Positions 48,871 to 57,033 of a stretch of DNA of 64,000 nucleotides are shown piece after piece (position 1 is the stretch's first letter; each line of letters opens with the position of its first letter). The DNA comes from Haladaptatus sp. QDMS2 (GTDB taxonomy: Archaea > Halobacteriota > Halobacteria > Halobacteriales > Halococcaceae). The position numbers and the translations under genes were made by a program. Location of the stretch: NCBI RefSeq assembly GCF_029338295.1, contig NZ_CP119791.1:1674001-1738000 (forward strand), read 5' to 3'. The notes under the pieces were generated by a model. The model searched no databases. It saw only the letters and a list, made by a program, of their open reading frames with translations, and had not been told where the DNA came from.

Positions 48871-49554
48871 TTACCAGGGTTCGCCCTTTGCCAAATCGAC
48901 TTCCCGATCGATTTTCGAGGATGGACAGATGTCTTCGAGCACACACTCCTCACAGTCCGGATTGATGGCCGTACACGTTGCCCGGCCGTGACTGATGAGC
49001 AGGTGGGTGAAGTTCTGCCAGTCCTCGCGGGGGATGATGGGCATGAGGTCCTGTTCGATGTTCTTCGGACTCTTTTCCTCGGTGAGGCCGAGACGTCGTG
49101 AGATGCGCTGGACGTGGGTGTCCACGACGATGCCCTCCACGATGTCGTGGCCGTGCTGGAGGACGACGTTCGCGGTTTTCCGCCCGACGCCTGCCAGGTC
49201 GGTCAGTTCCGACATCGTGTCTGGAACCTTCCCGTCGTGAAGTTCCAGAATGTCCGCACACGCACTGCGGATGTACTTCGCCTTGTTGTTGTAGTAGGTG
49301 ATAGAGGAGATGTCGTCTGCGAGTTCTTCCTGGTCTGCGTTGGCGTAGTCCTCGGCGGAATCGTACTTTGCGAACAACTCGCGGGTGACCTTGTTCACCC
49401 GTTCGTCGGTACACTGCGCAGAGAGCATGACCGCAATCAGGAGTTCGAGTCGGTTCGAGTAGCGAAGCGAAATCGTCGTGTCGGGGAACTCCTCGTAGAG
49501 GCGGTCTAAGACCTCTTCGGCCTGTTCCTCGCGCGACGAAAGCGGCGTTCCCAT
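48871..49554 (-). CDS. nth: Endonuclease III (DNA glycosylase/AP lyase)
   Basis: The protein has 227 residues. The helix-hairpin-helix motif is LTDLAGVGRKTANVVLQHG, containing the catalytic lysine after GVGR, and the catalytic aspartate is in VDTHVQRISRRLGLT. The C-terminal iron-sulfur loop has four cysteines spaced as C-x6-C-x2-C-x5-C (CTAINPDCEECVLEDICPS). All parts are intact. It removes oxidised pyrimidines from DNA and cuts the abasic site. The start has a short upstream spacer. Its opening MGTPLSSREEQAEEVLDRL is normal for archaeal members. Confidence 0.95.
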   Translation of the reverse strand: MGTPLSSREEQAEEVLDRLYEEFPDTTISLRYSNRLELLIAVMLSAQCTDERVNKVTRELFAKYDSAEDYANADQEELADDISSITYYNNKAKYIRSACADILELHDGKVPDTMSELTDLAGVGRKTANVVLQHGHDIVEGIVVDTHVQRISRRLGLTEEKSPKNIEQDLMPIIPREDWQNFTHLLISHGRATCTAINPDCEECVLEDICPSSKIDREVDLAKGEPW

Positions 49555-49597
49555 GCCCGAGGAGAACGCCCAAAAACAATTGAGTGATTCGGTTTTG

Positions 49598-51163
49598 TCA
49601 CCAGAGCACCGCCGGCCAGACGAACATGAACAGGAGCATGATGAGCCCCGTAAGGACCGCCGTCATCACGACGTTCAACACGATGCCGGCTTTCATCATG
49701 TGTTCTTGTTTCATGTGCCCCGACCCGAACACGATGGCGTTCGGCGGGGTGGCCACCGGGAGCGCGAACGCGAACGAGGCTGCGATGGCCCCGCTCACCG
49801 CGAGGAAGATGGCTGCCTCCGGTTTCGCCACGCCGAGCGTCCCCGCGAATACGCCCCCGAGGGCGATGAGGATGGGGACGATGATGGCGGAAGTGGCGGT
49901 GTTCGAGGTCATCTCCGTGAGGAAAATGACGAGCAAGACGATGGCCCCGATGACGATGAGGATGTTCGTGCCGACGAGTTCGTTGAAGATGCCGCTGACA
50001 ATCCACTCCGTTGCGCCCGTGTCTGCGAACGCCCCAGCGAGCGCAATCCCGCCGCCGAACAGGAGGATGGTCCCCCAGTCGATGTCCACGATGTCGTCCC
50101 AGTCGACGGTGTCCGCGAGGACGAGCGCCGGGATGGCGTAGAGACCGACCATCACGTAGTAGAGCAGCCCCTGGTGGCCCTCGACGCCGAAGATGGTCAT
50201 GCCCTCACCGCCGAAGAGCGTGGTGAACACGGCCGGTGGCAGGAGGGGTTCGAACAGCAGGTCGAGGCCGCCGAGCACCCACAGGAACGCCGTTGTGCCG
50301 AAAATCCACGCGACGCGGCGGCCGCGAGTCGAGAGTGCGCCTTCCTCTGCGAGATACTCCGCTGCCTTGCGGCGTGCGGCGCTCACGTCTTCGACTTCCG
50401 GCGGATAGAGATGGAAGGTGAGGAGGTACCAGACGAGCGGCAGCGTCACGAAGACGATTGGAATGCCGATGACGAGCCAGTCGAAGAAGGTGATTTCGTA
50501 GCCGAGCAGTTCCTTCAATTGCCCGGCGACGATGGCGTTCGGCGGCGTGCCGATAAGGGTGCCAACCCCGCCGACGCTGGCGGCGTAAGCCGTCCCGAGC
50601 AGCGTGGAAATTTGCATATTTGAGAAGGCCTTCGCGTCGTCGGTCTGCTCCTGAATCTCCTCGCGGCCGATGACCTGGGTGAGGACACCGACCGCGATTG
50701 GCGTCATCATCGCCGTCGTCGCCGTGTTCGACACCCACATCGAGAGGAATGCCGTGGCGAGCATGATGGCGAGAATCAACAACCGGGCAGAAGAGCCCAT
50801 CTTCGCCATGAGCCAGAGCGCGATGCGCCGGTCGATATTGTACTTCTGGAGCGCGTTCGCGAGCATGAACCCGGCGATGAACAGGAAGATGAGGTGGTCT
50901 GCGAAGCCTTCCAGTGCCGGGTCGATGTCGTTGTAGACGCCGAAGGCGGTGAGCAACACCGGAATCGACAGCGCCGTCACGGGGAGTGGCAGCGCCCCAG
51001 TAATCCAGAGCGATCCCGCGAAGAACATGGTCGCGATGGCGTATTGCCCGCGGATGGTCAGCCCTTCGGGATTCGGGGCGAGCGCGATGAGCGCCGTCCC
51101 GAGGACAGCGATGCCAAACAACGTGACGCGTCTGCGCGAGGCGTTAGCACCCGATTGTATCAT
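49598..51163 (-). CDS. DASS/SLC13 family sodium-coupled anion transporter
   Basis: The protein has 521 residues and about twelve hydrophobic helices. Both SNT motifs of the divalent anion:sodium symporters are present: Ser145-Asn146-Thr147 in MWVSNTATTAMMTPI and Ser420-Asn421-Thr422 in MTSNTATSAIIVPI. They form the sodium and substrate sites. The GTPPNAIV motif, seen at GTPPNAIVAGQLKE and ATPPNAIVFGSGH, completes the pattern. Substrates of the family are dicarboxylates such as succinate or citrate, or sulfate, and cannot be decided here. The N-terminus could begin slightly downstream. Confidence 0.92.
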   Translation of the reverse strand: MIQSGANASRRRVTLFGIAVLGTALIALAPNPEGLTIRGQYAIATMFFAGSLWITGALPLPVTALSIPVLLTAFGVYNDIDPALEGFADHLIFLFIAGFMLANALQKYNIDRRIALWLMAKMGSSARLLILAIMLATAFLSMWVSNTATTAMMTPIAVGVLTQVIGREEIQEQTDDAKAFSNMQISTLLGTAYAASVGGVGTLIGTPPNAIVAGQLKELLGYEITFFDWLVIGIPIVFVTLPLVWYLLTFHLYPPEVEDVSAARRKAAEYLAEEGALSTRGRRVAWIFGTTAFLWVLGGLDLLFEPLLPPAVFTTLFGGEGMTIFGVEGHQGLLYYVMVGLYAIPALVLADTVDWDDIVDIDWGTILLFGGGIALAGAFADTGATEWIVSGIFNELVGTNILIVIGAIVLLVIFLTEMTSNTATSAIIVPILIALGGVFAGTLGVAKPEAAIFLAVSGAIAASFAFALPVATPPNAIVFGSGHMKQEHMMKAGIVLNVVMTAVLTGLIMLLFMFVWPAVLW

Positions 51164-51280
51164 TGATACACCGCCTCATACCAAACAATGATATTTAACA
51201 ATTGTCTTACGGAGTTACACGATAGTCGTAAAACTAACTAATCGCTGCTGATACGTCAACAAATGTGTGGAGAAAAACAA

Positions 51281-51532
51281 TCAGAAGTTCGACGTGAGTG
51301 CGCGAATCTGATCTGCGGACAATTCCGTGCTGTACAGCGAAAACAGGGCTTCGCGCCGAGAGCACGAGAGTCCTCGACTCCCGCCTTCGAGCATCGAGAC
51401 GTGCGCCTGGAGCAGGTCGTCTACGCGCCGCTCCACCTCGCGTTGCTCGAATCCCGCCGCCGTCCGCAGGAGTCGCCACGCCAGTGGCGAGATTTCGTCG
51501 ACATCGACGCCGCCCTCCTCGGCCCCTCGCAT
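51281..51532 (-). CDS. Short XRE-like helix-turn-helix protein
   Basis: The protein has 83 residues from the ATG at 51532. A helix-turn-helix is suggested by SPLAWRLLRTAAGFEQREVE, then VDDLLQAHVSMLEGGSRGLS with the SMLEGG.R.LS pattern of XRE-type DNA-binding proteins, and SRREALFSLYSTELSADQ. Such a protein could act as a local transcription regulator. It is divergent from the phosphomevalonate decarboxylase gene, with about 100 bases between their starts, so that gene may be its target. This is inference. The start is taken at MRGAEEGGVDV, and a longer N-terminus is possible. Confidence 0.68.
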   Translation of the reverse strand: MRGAEEGGVDVDEISPLAWRLLRTAAGFEQREVERRVDDLLQAHVSMLEGGSRGLSCSRREALFSLYSTELSADQIRALTSNF

Positions 51533-51635
51533 TGGTGGAACTCGCACAACCTGACGCAAAACAGTTACGTATCAGTCAGGTCACCGCGGACGACAGAGCG
51601 GAGGAATTAAGCGCGCTTCTCCCACCTCACGAAGT

Positions 51636-52607
51636 ATGAAAGCGACGGCGAAAGCCCACCCGATTCAGGGGCTCGTCAAGTACCACGGGATGCGAGACGA
51701 GGAACTCAGACTCCCGTATCACGACAGTATCAGCCTCTGTACCGCCCCGAGCCACACGAAGACGACCGTCGAATTCGACGACTCGTTAGACGCGGATCGC
51801 TTCCGCGTGGACGGCGAGGACATCACCGGGCGCGGCGCAGAGCGCATCGAACAGGTCGTAGACCACGTTCGGTCGCTCGCCGGTATCGACACCCGCGTGC
51901 GCTTCGAGAGCGAGAACAACTTCCCGAGCAACGTCGGCTTTGGCTCCTCCTCTTCGGGATTTGCCGCCGCCGCGCTCGCCGCCTGCGAAGCTGCCGGCCT
52001 CGACATGACCCTCCCCGAAATTTCGGCAGTCGCCCGCCGTGGCTCCTCCTCCGCTGCCCGCGCCGTCACGGGCGGCTTCTCCCACCTCCGGACGGGCCTC
52101 AACGACGAGGACTGTCGCTCAGAGCGCATCGAATCCGACTTAGAAGGCGAAGTGGCCATCATCGCCGCGCTCGTCCCGGCCTATAAGGAGACCGAAGAAG
52201 CGCACAAGGAAGCCGCAGACAGCCACATGTTCGACGCGCGGATGGCCCACATCCACGGCCAAATCGCCGAGATGCGCGACGCCCTGCGCGCGGCTGACTT
52301 CGACCGCGTGTTCGAGACGGCAGAACACGACTCGCTGTCGCTCACCGCGACGACGATGACCGGCCCCGCGGGCTGGGTCTACTGGAAGCCGGACACACTC
52401 CGCGTGTTCGAAACCGTCCGCGAACTTCGCGACGACGGCGTCCCCGTCTACTTCTCGACCGACACGGGCGCGAGCGTCTACGTGAACACCAAACCCGAAT
52501 ACGCAGACCGCGTCGAGGAGGCCATCGCCGCCCTCGACATCGAGACGCACGTCTGGGAAATCGGCGGCCCGGCCCGCATTCTCGACGAATCCGAAGCCCT
52601 GTTCTAG
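51636..52607 (+). CDS. mvaD: Phosphomevalonate decarboxylase (GHMP kinase family)
   Basis: The protein has 323 residues. In haloarchaea this enzyme decarboxylates mevalonate phosphate to isopentenyl phosphate, part of the modified mevalonate route followed by isopentenyl phosphate kinase. The start MKATAKAHPIQGLVKYHGM contains the lysine and histidine of the decarboxylase N-terminal motif. The phosphate loop is NFPSNVGFGSSSSGFAAAAL, and the later motif YFSTDTGASVYVNT contains the catalytic aspartate. These match the decarboxylase branch of the GHMP family. A role in mevalonate diphosphate decarboxylation cannot be excluded by sequence alone. It supplies precursors to the prenyl synthase and the UbiA-type enzyme in this window. 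Confidence 0.9.
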   Translation: MKATAKAHPIQGLVKYHGMRDEELRLPYHDSISLCTAPSHTKTTVEFDDSLDADRFRVDGEDITGRGAERIEQVVDHVRSLAGIDTRVRFESENNFPSNVGFGSSSSGFAAAALAACEAAGLDMTLPEISAVARRGSSSAARAVTGGFSHLRTGLNDEDCRSERIESDLEGEVAIIAALVPAYKETEEAHKEAADSHMFDARMAHIHGQIAEMRDALRAADFDRVFETAEHDSLSLTATTMTGPAGWVYWKPDTLRVFETVRELRDDGVPVYFSTDTGASVYVNTKPEYADRVEEAIAALDIETHVWEIGGPARILDESEALF

Positions 52608-52638
52608 CATTTTTGCGTCTGGGGGTTCTACAGGACGT

Positions 52639-53763
52639 ATGCGCGTCCTCGTCCTCGGCGCCGGCTACGCCGGCCTGACCCTCGCCTATCGTCTCGAGCG
52701 CTCACTGCCCGACCACGCGGAGCTTGCGCTCGTAGACGACACTGGCACCCACCTCATCCAGCACGAACTCCACCGCGTGATTCGTCGCCCCGCGCTCGCG
52801 GAAGCCATAACCATCGACCTCGCCGACATCTTCGACCGTGCGACGGTCGTCACCGACCGCGTGTCCCACGTCGATACCGAGGCAAAGCGCGTCGAACTCG
52901 AAGCCGGAGAGAGCCTCGACTACGACCTGTGTGCCGTCTGTCTCGGCGCGGAGACTGCCTACTACGGCCTTCCGGGGCTCGAAGAACACGCGACGCCGCT
53001 CAAAACCGTCGGCGACGCGACGACGATTCACGACACGTTCGTCGAAAGCGCCGACGACGACGGCCACGTCCTCGTCTGTGGGGCGGGTCTCTCGGGGATT
53101 CAGGCGGCGGGTGAACTCGCCGCGCTCGCCGCAGAACGCGGCTGGGAGCCGAAGATTCGACTGCTCGAACAGGCCCACAGCATTGCTCCCGGTTTCCCCG
53201 AGAACTTCCGGGTGGCGGTTCGAGACGCGCTCACGAGCGAGGGCGTCATCATCGAAACCGAGACCACGGTCACGAGCGCGGACGACGACGAGGTTCATCT
53301 GGAAGACGGGTCGATGGCCTACGACCAGTTGCTCTGGACCGGCGGTATCGCGGGTCCCGAGGCGCTTTCGGGCGAGCGTCGCCGCGTCCGAAGTACGATG
53401 GAAGTCGCAGACGGGACCTTCGTGGTCGGCGATGCGGCGGACGTTATCGACGCGGACGGCCAGCAGGTGCCCGCGAGCGCTCAGTCGGCTATCCGCGAGG
53501 CGCGCGCCGTCGCAAAGAGCATCGAACGACTGGCGACCCGCGACACCGCAGACGGATTCGCGCCGCGACTTGAGGCGTTTCGCTTCGACTCACCGGGGTG
53601 GATCGTCACCGTCGGCGAACAGACCGTCGCGCAGGTTGGACCGACAATTTTCACGGGAACGCCGGCCCTCGCGCTCAAGGCGTCGATTGGCGCGGGCTAC
53701 CTGACGCAGGTCGGCGCGGTACAGTCGGCAATCGACCTCGTCCGGTCGGAATTTGCCGACTAA
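52639..53763 (+). CDS. NADH dehydrogenase-like FAD oxidoreductase (type II NDH family)
   Basis: The protein has 374 residues. The FAD motif VLVLGAGYAGLTLAYRLE is at residues 3-20, and a second dinucleotide motif VLVCGAGLSGIQAAGELA near 150 binds NAD(P)H. FAD contacts follow at LWTGGIAGPEALSGE and FVVGDAADVIDADGQQVPAS (the flavin-binding ATG/GD segment). Type II NDH proteins pass electrons from NADH to quinone at the membrane. The C-terminal amphipathic end (GAGYLTQVGAVQSAIDLVRS) could hold it there. Direct evidence of quinone reduction is not available, and sulfide:quinone reductases have a related fold. The gene follows mvaD by 31 bases. Confidence 0.9.
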   Translation: MRVLVLGAGYAGLTLAYRLERSLPDHAELALVDDTGTHLIQHELHRVIRRPALAEAITIDLADIFDRATVVTDRVSHVDTEAKRVELEAGESLDYDLCAVCLGAETAYYGLPGLEEHATPLKTVGDATTIHDTFVESADDDGHVLVCGAGLSGIQAAGELAALAAERGWEPKIRLLEQAHSIAPGFPENFRVAVRDALTSEGVIIETETTVTSADDDEVHLEDGSMAYDQLLWTGGIAGPEALSGERRRVRSTMEVADGTFVVGDAADVIDADGQQVPASAQSAIREARAVAKSIERLATRDTADGFAPRLEAFRFDSPGWIVTVGEQTVAQVGPTIFTGTPALALKASIGAGYLTQVGAVQSAIDLVRSEFAD

Positions 53764-53774
53764 AAAGGGGCCGC

Positions 53775-54122
53775 TCAGACGCCGGGAATGCCGATGGCGC
53801 TGAGCGAGATGATATTAAGCGTGCCGAGGATGAACAGCACGACGGTGGCGGTCACCCAGGCGACGAGCGCGATGGCGATTGCGTTCACCCAGCCGCCCGG
53901 ATACCGCCAGTTGACCACGGCGATGTAGGCAATGAGCGCGAGCAACGTCCCGATAAGCGGGAGGAAACTCAAAACCGCCCACACGACGGCCCCGATGAGC
54001 GCCGTGATGACCGCTTGGCCGTAGTCGTCTACGTCGGTAATGACCCTCGCACCGACGTAAATGCCAAATCCACCGACGAGCAGGCTGACGACGAACAGGA
54101 TGACCGAATCGATGAGCGCCAT
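53775..54122 (-). CDS. Small polytopic membrane protein
   Basis: The protein has 115 residues from the ATG at 54122. It is almost entirely hydrophobic, with helices ALIDSVILFVVSLLVGGFGI, AVITALIGAVVWAVLSFLP, LIGTLLALIAYIAVVNW and NAIAIALVAWVTATVVLFIL. The acidic pair ITDVDDYGQ lies in the first loop. No motif is recognised. It is convergent with the NDH-like gene (11-base spacer) and divergent from the MDR oxidoreductase. Confidence 0.7.
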   Translation of the reverse strand: MALIDSVILFVVSLLVGGFGIYVGARVITDVDDYGQAVITALIGAVVWAVLSFLPLIGTLLALIAYIAVVNWRYPGGWVNAIAIALVAWVTATVVLFILGTLNIISLSAIGIPGV

Positions 54123-54237
54123 ACGTATCGTACGTTCGTCGCAGCAGTATATATTCATTGGCCAACTGACGTATCCTCTCGCCGATGGTCGGTTCCGCCA
54201 TCCCAACCGTAAACTGCGTGGCGACCACAGGGCCTGT

Positions 54238-55263
54238 ATGTCCGAAATCAACAGACAGTTTCGCCTCGCGAGTCGACCGACCGGAGAACCCGACCTGGAC
54301 GACTTCGACCTCGTCGAATCCGAGGTTCCGACGCCCGAGCACGGCGAAGTGCTCGTCAAAACCTGTTATCTCTCCGTCGACCCGTACATGCGCGGTCGAA
54401 TGCGTGACGCAGACTCGTATGCCGAACCGTGGGACGTCGGCGACGTGATGAAAGCCGGCGTCGTCGGCGAAGTCGTCGAATCGAACCACGACCAGTTCGC
54501 GGAAGGCGACATCGTCGCTGGGAACCTCAACTGGGCCGAGTACGCCACCGCAAAGGGCCACCAGCTTACCGCCGTGAATCCCGAGCACGCGCCAATCTCG
54601 ACGGCCCTCGGCGTCCTCGGGATGCCCGGTCGGACCGCCTACTTCGGCCTCCTCGAAGTCGCAGAGCCAAAACCCGGCGACACCGTCGTCGTCTCCGGCG
54701 CAGCAGGCGCGGTGGGTTCGGTCGTCGGCCAACTGGCGCAACTCGCCGGCTGTCGCGTCGTCGGCTTCGCTGGCAGCGACGAAAAGACGGCGTGGCTCAC
54801 CGAAGACCTCGGGTTCGACGCCGCCATCAACTACAAAACGACCGATTCGCTCGACGCGGCGCTCACAGAAGCGGCTCCCGAGGGTGTGGACGTGTACTAC
54901 GACAACGTCGGCGGCCCGATTACGGACGCCGTGATGCGCCAGTTGAACGTCGATGCACGCGTCGCTGTCTGCGGCCAGATTTCGCAGTACAACGCGACCG
55001 AGCCACCGCAGGGACCGCGAAAGTTCGGCCAACTCATCGTGAGTCGGGCGCGCGTTGAAGGCTTCCTCGTCCGCGACTTCGAATCCCAGTACGAAGAAGC
55101 GACCGAGCGCCTCGCCTCCTGGGTTGCTTCGGGCGACATCGAATACCGCGAGTCCGTCGTCGAGGGCTTCGAAAACGCACCCGAGGCCTTCCTCGGGCTG
55201 TTCTCGGGTGACAACATCGGAAAACAGCTCGTGAAGGTCGCAGAGCCGTCACTCACAGCGTGA
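54238..55263 (+). CDS. NADP-dependent oxidoreductase, medium-chain (quinone reductase-like, zinc-free)
   Basis: The protein has 341 residues from the ATG at 54238. The opening matches zinc-free medium-chain dehydrogenases: NRQFRLASRPTGEPDLDDFD, and YLSVDPYMRGRMRDADSYAE, which is the leukotriene B4/2-alkenal reductase branch. The NADP-binding motif is VVVSGAAGAVGSVVGQLAQL with GFAGSDEKTAWL following. The conserved YYDNVGGPITDAVMRQLN comes later. Relatives reduce the double bond of alpha,beta-unsaturated ketones and aldehydes. No zinc ligands are present. The gene is separate from its neighbours. Confidence 0.91.
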   Translation: MSEINRQFRLASRPTGEPDLDDFDLVESEVPTPEHGEVLVKTCYLSVDPYMRGRMRDADSYAEPWDVGDVMKAGVVGEVVESNHDQFAEGDIVAGNLNWAEYATAKGHQLTAVNPEHAPISTALGVLGMPGRTAYFGLLEVAEPKPGDTVVVSGAAGAVGSVVGQLAQLAGCRVVGFAGSDEKTAWLTEDLGFDAAINYKTTDSLDAALTEAAPEGVDVYYDNVGGPITDAVMRQLNVDARVAVCGQISQYNATEPPQGPRKFGQLIVSRARVEGFLVRDFESQYEEATERLASWVASGDIEYRESVVEGFENAPEAFLGLFSGDNIGKQLVKVAEPSLTA

Positions 55264-55350
55264 AAACAGGTGAGGACGGAGTGAGTCAGTCGGAGGGTGC
55301 GACCGGAGGAAGTCGCAGGCTGACACTCGCCGTAATGGACGCTTTCTTTT

Positions 55351-55986
55351 TCAGAGGAACCGCTGGCCGAGAGCCGTGATGCCGAAGGCGGCGACCGTGA
55401 GGACGCTCAGCAGGTAGCTCGACAGGAGCGCCGCTGGAACGAGGCTCAGGGAAATCGCGCCGAGGAGGAGGGCGCTCACGGACGAGAGGCCGAGGTAGTA
55501 GTTCGACCACGCGAGGTCGTCGTCGTTCGCGTCGGCCTCTGCGTCCTCGGCCTCGCCTACGTGTTCCGAACGGTCCTGCGTTGCCGGAGTCTCGGTCGGA
55601 TTCGCCGTTTCGATGAACGGGTACAGCTGGTCTGCGTGGTTCGTCGGGGTGACGATCCCGCGGCTCTGGTTGTACTCGATGACGCCGGAGTCGTCAAGCT
55701 TGGGGAGGTGGGTCTGGTAGAGCGCGATGTACACGCGCTGGCGCTCGTCAGAGTGGAGCTGCTGGACCGTCGTGTCGTTCTCCCACGCGGCCACCTGCTC
55801 TGCCACGTCACGCATGCGGACGCTGTCCTCGTCCGATTGCGCGAGGTACCGGAGTACCGCACGTCGGCGTTCGTTCTGCAGTAGGTGGAAGATGTCATCC
55901 TGCGTGAGTGGTTCGACTGTGGGTTCCGAGTCCGCGTGGGGTTCGGATTGCACGTTCGCGGTTGGGGAGTCGGTGCTTGCCGTCAT
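55351..55986 (-). CDS. Membrane-anchored winged-helix regulator (DUF7344-like)
   Basis: The protein has 211 residues from the ATG at 55986. The helix-turn-helix part begins with DIFHLLQNERRRAVLRYLAQ and includes RMRDVAEQVAAWENDTTVQQ and YIALYQTHLPKLDDSGVIEY, the recognisable pattern of haloarchaeal winged-helix regulators grouped, from memory, in DUF7344. An acidic linker (GEAEDAEADANDDD) leads to two C-terminal membrane helices (LSSVSALLLGAISLSLVPAA and LLSSYLLSVLTVAAFGITAL). A membrane-tied DNA-binding protein could sense membrane state. Just upstream is a 10-bp phased repeat (56031-56075), a candidate operator. Confidence 0.85.
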   Translation of the reverse strand: MTASTDSPTANVQSEPHADSEPTVEPLTQDDIFHLLQNERRRAVLRYLAQSDEDSVRMRDVAEQVAAWENDTTVQQLHSDERQRVYIALYQTHLPKLDDSGVIEYNQSRGIVTPTNHADQLYPFIETANPTETPATQDRSEHVGEAEDAEADANDDDLAWSNYYLGLSSVSALLLGAISLSLVPAALLSSYLLSVLTVAAFGITALGQRFL

Positions 55987-56030
55987 CACAACTTCGAGAA
56001 GAGAGGGGGAGACAATAAAGGGGGCCTGTG

Positions 56031-56075
56031 GTTTCGACCCGTTTCGAGAAGTTTCAGACCGTTTCAATCGGTTCA
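56031..56075. repeat. Helically phased GTTTC repeats upstream of the HTH-membrane regulator
   Basis: GTTTC starts at 56031, 56041, 56051 and 56061, and the near-copy GTTCA at 56071, so five copies recur at exactly 10-base intervals. On the minus strand they read GAAAC and end 45 bases before the regulator ATG, just upstream of a TATA-like TTTATT at about 56013-56018. One turn of the helix per repeat means all copies face the same side, as expected for cooperative binding. The remaining part of the 305-base gap (55987-56291) holds a further AT-rich stretch near 56150 and no gene. Confidence 0.7.
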
Positions 56076-56291
56076 CGTATTGCGGTTAAACGGAATTGAA
56101 CGATCCGTGCGTGGTGCTGTCAAACAGGTTCGGAATCCGGAGTCACACCGATTTAATTTCGATTCAGTTACATTTGAACACAGTCGGGATTGCGGCGGCA
56201 TCTTAGGTCCCTATATTGTGTCTTATCCACACCGGTGTTGTTCGTGTATGCACCCCTCCACCTAGGGTGTATAAAGACAGGAACGTGGGGG

Positions 56292-56636
56292 TTACCGCGA
56301 CGCGGTAACTCCCCGCTGGGCTGCTCCGATGAGGAGCAGGGCGAAGAACGCCACGACGAGCCACTGGCCTGTCTGTGAGCTGAGCGCTTCCGCGACCATG
56401 CCCAGCAGATTCGCACCAACGGCTTGACCCAAGGCGAACAGGAGCAGGACGAAACCGATGAGGACGACGCCTACGCGGATCGCGGTGTTCGCGAACCACG
56501 ACGCCTGCGACGTCTGGGCCGGTTGCTGGCCCTGCTGGCCTGCACCCTGCTGGGTGCCGCCCTGTTGTGTTGCACTCTGCTGATTCGAGCGCTGTTGTCC
56601 GGAATTATGCCGGGAGTTTGTTCCTGATTGGGGCAT
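56292..56636 (-). CDS. Small membrane protein with glutamine-rich N-terminus
   Basis: The protein has 114 residues. The first 42 are low-complexity and rich in Gln, Gly, Ser and Thr (QQSATQQGGTQQGAGQQGQQ). Two membrane helices follow, IRVGVVLIGFVLLLFALGQA and GQWLVVAFFALLLIGAAQRG. No motif is recognised. The glutamine-rich part may be a flexible cytoplasmic tail. It lies between the HTH regulator and the desuccinylase-like gene on the same strand. Confidence 0.65.
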   Translation of the reverse strand: MPQSGTNSRHNSGQQRSNQQSATQQGGTQQGAGQQGQQPAQTSQASWFANTAIRVGVVLIGFVLLLFALGQAVGANLLGMVAEALSSQTGQWLVVAFFALLLIGAAQRGVTASR

Positions 56637-56753
56637 TGTGGGTCACCCCAGATAGCCCATAGAACAGTACCCTTGTTATTATACGGCGGCTAAGCGGCGA
56701 GAAATCAACGGCTTAGAGCAGTTTAGGGGGCCAACACGCCGCGCGGGGGTCGG

Positions 56754-57032
56754 TTACCCACCACCGAGCCCAGAGAGCGCCCACCGGTAGACGAACCCGA
56801 CGCCGACGGAGATGGCGTAACTCGCGAGAACGAACGGTGCCCAGAACACGTAGAACTCGAACGTCGGGAACAGCGCCTTGCCGAGCGCAGACCCGATAGT
56901 GAGAATGAGATAGCCGGGAAGCGCGAGCGGCGTCATCCACTCGGTGTTCCACGCGCCGAGCGCGAGTGGCACGACGAGGAAGAAGAACACAGCCAGGACT
57001 ACCGGACCGGCGAACACGCGTTTTAGTTCCAT
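56754..57032 (-). CDS. Small three-helix membrane protein of unknown function
   Basis: The protein has 92 residues from the ATG at 57032. An alternative GTG at 57041 would overlap the preceding stop codon. Three hydrophobic helices are visible: GPVVLAVFFFLVVPLALGAW, ALPGYLILTIGSALGKALF and FWAPFVLASYAISVGVGFVY. It directly follows the desuccinylase-like gene, so the two are probably translated together. No function is evident. Confidence 0.65.
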   Translation of the reverse strand: MELKRVFAGPVVLAVFFFLVVPLALGAWNTEWMTPLALPGYLILTIGSALGKALFPTFEFYVFWAPFVLASYAISVGVGFVYRWALSGLGGG

Positions 57033-57033
57033 C

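Noticed and set aside
56031-56075. Possible CRISPR repeats, because GTTTCAGACC resembles the start of haloarchaeal CRISPR repeats
   Set aside because: The unit is only 10 bases with no spacer-length gaps, and there is no cas gene anywhere in the window. The phased-operator reading fits better.
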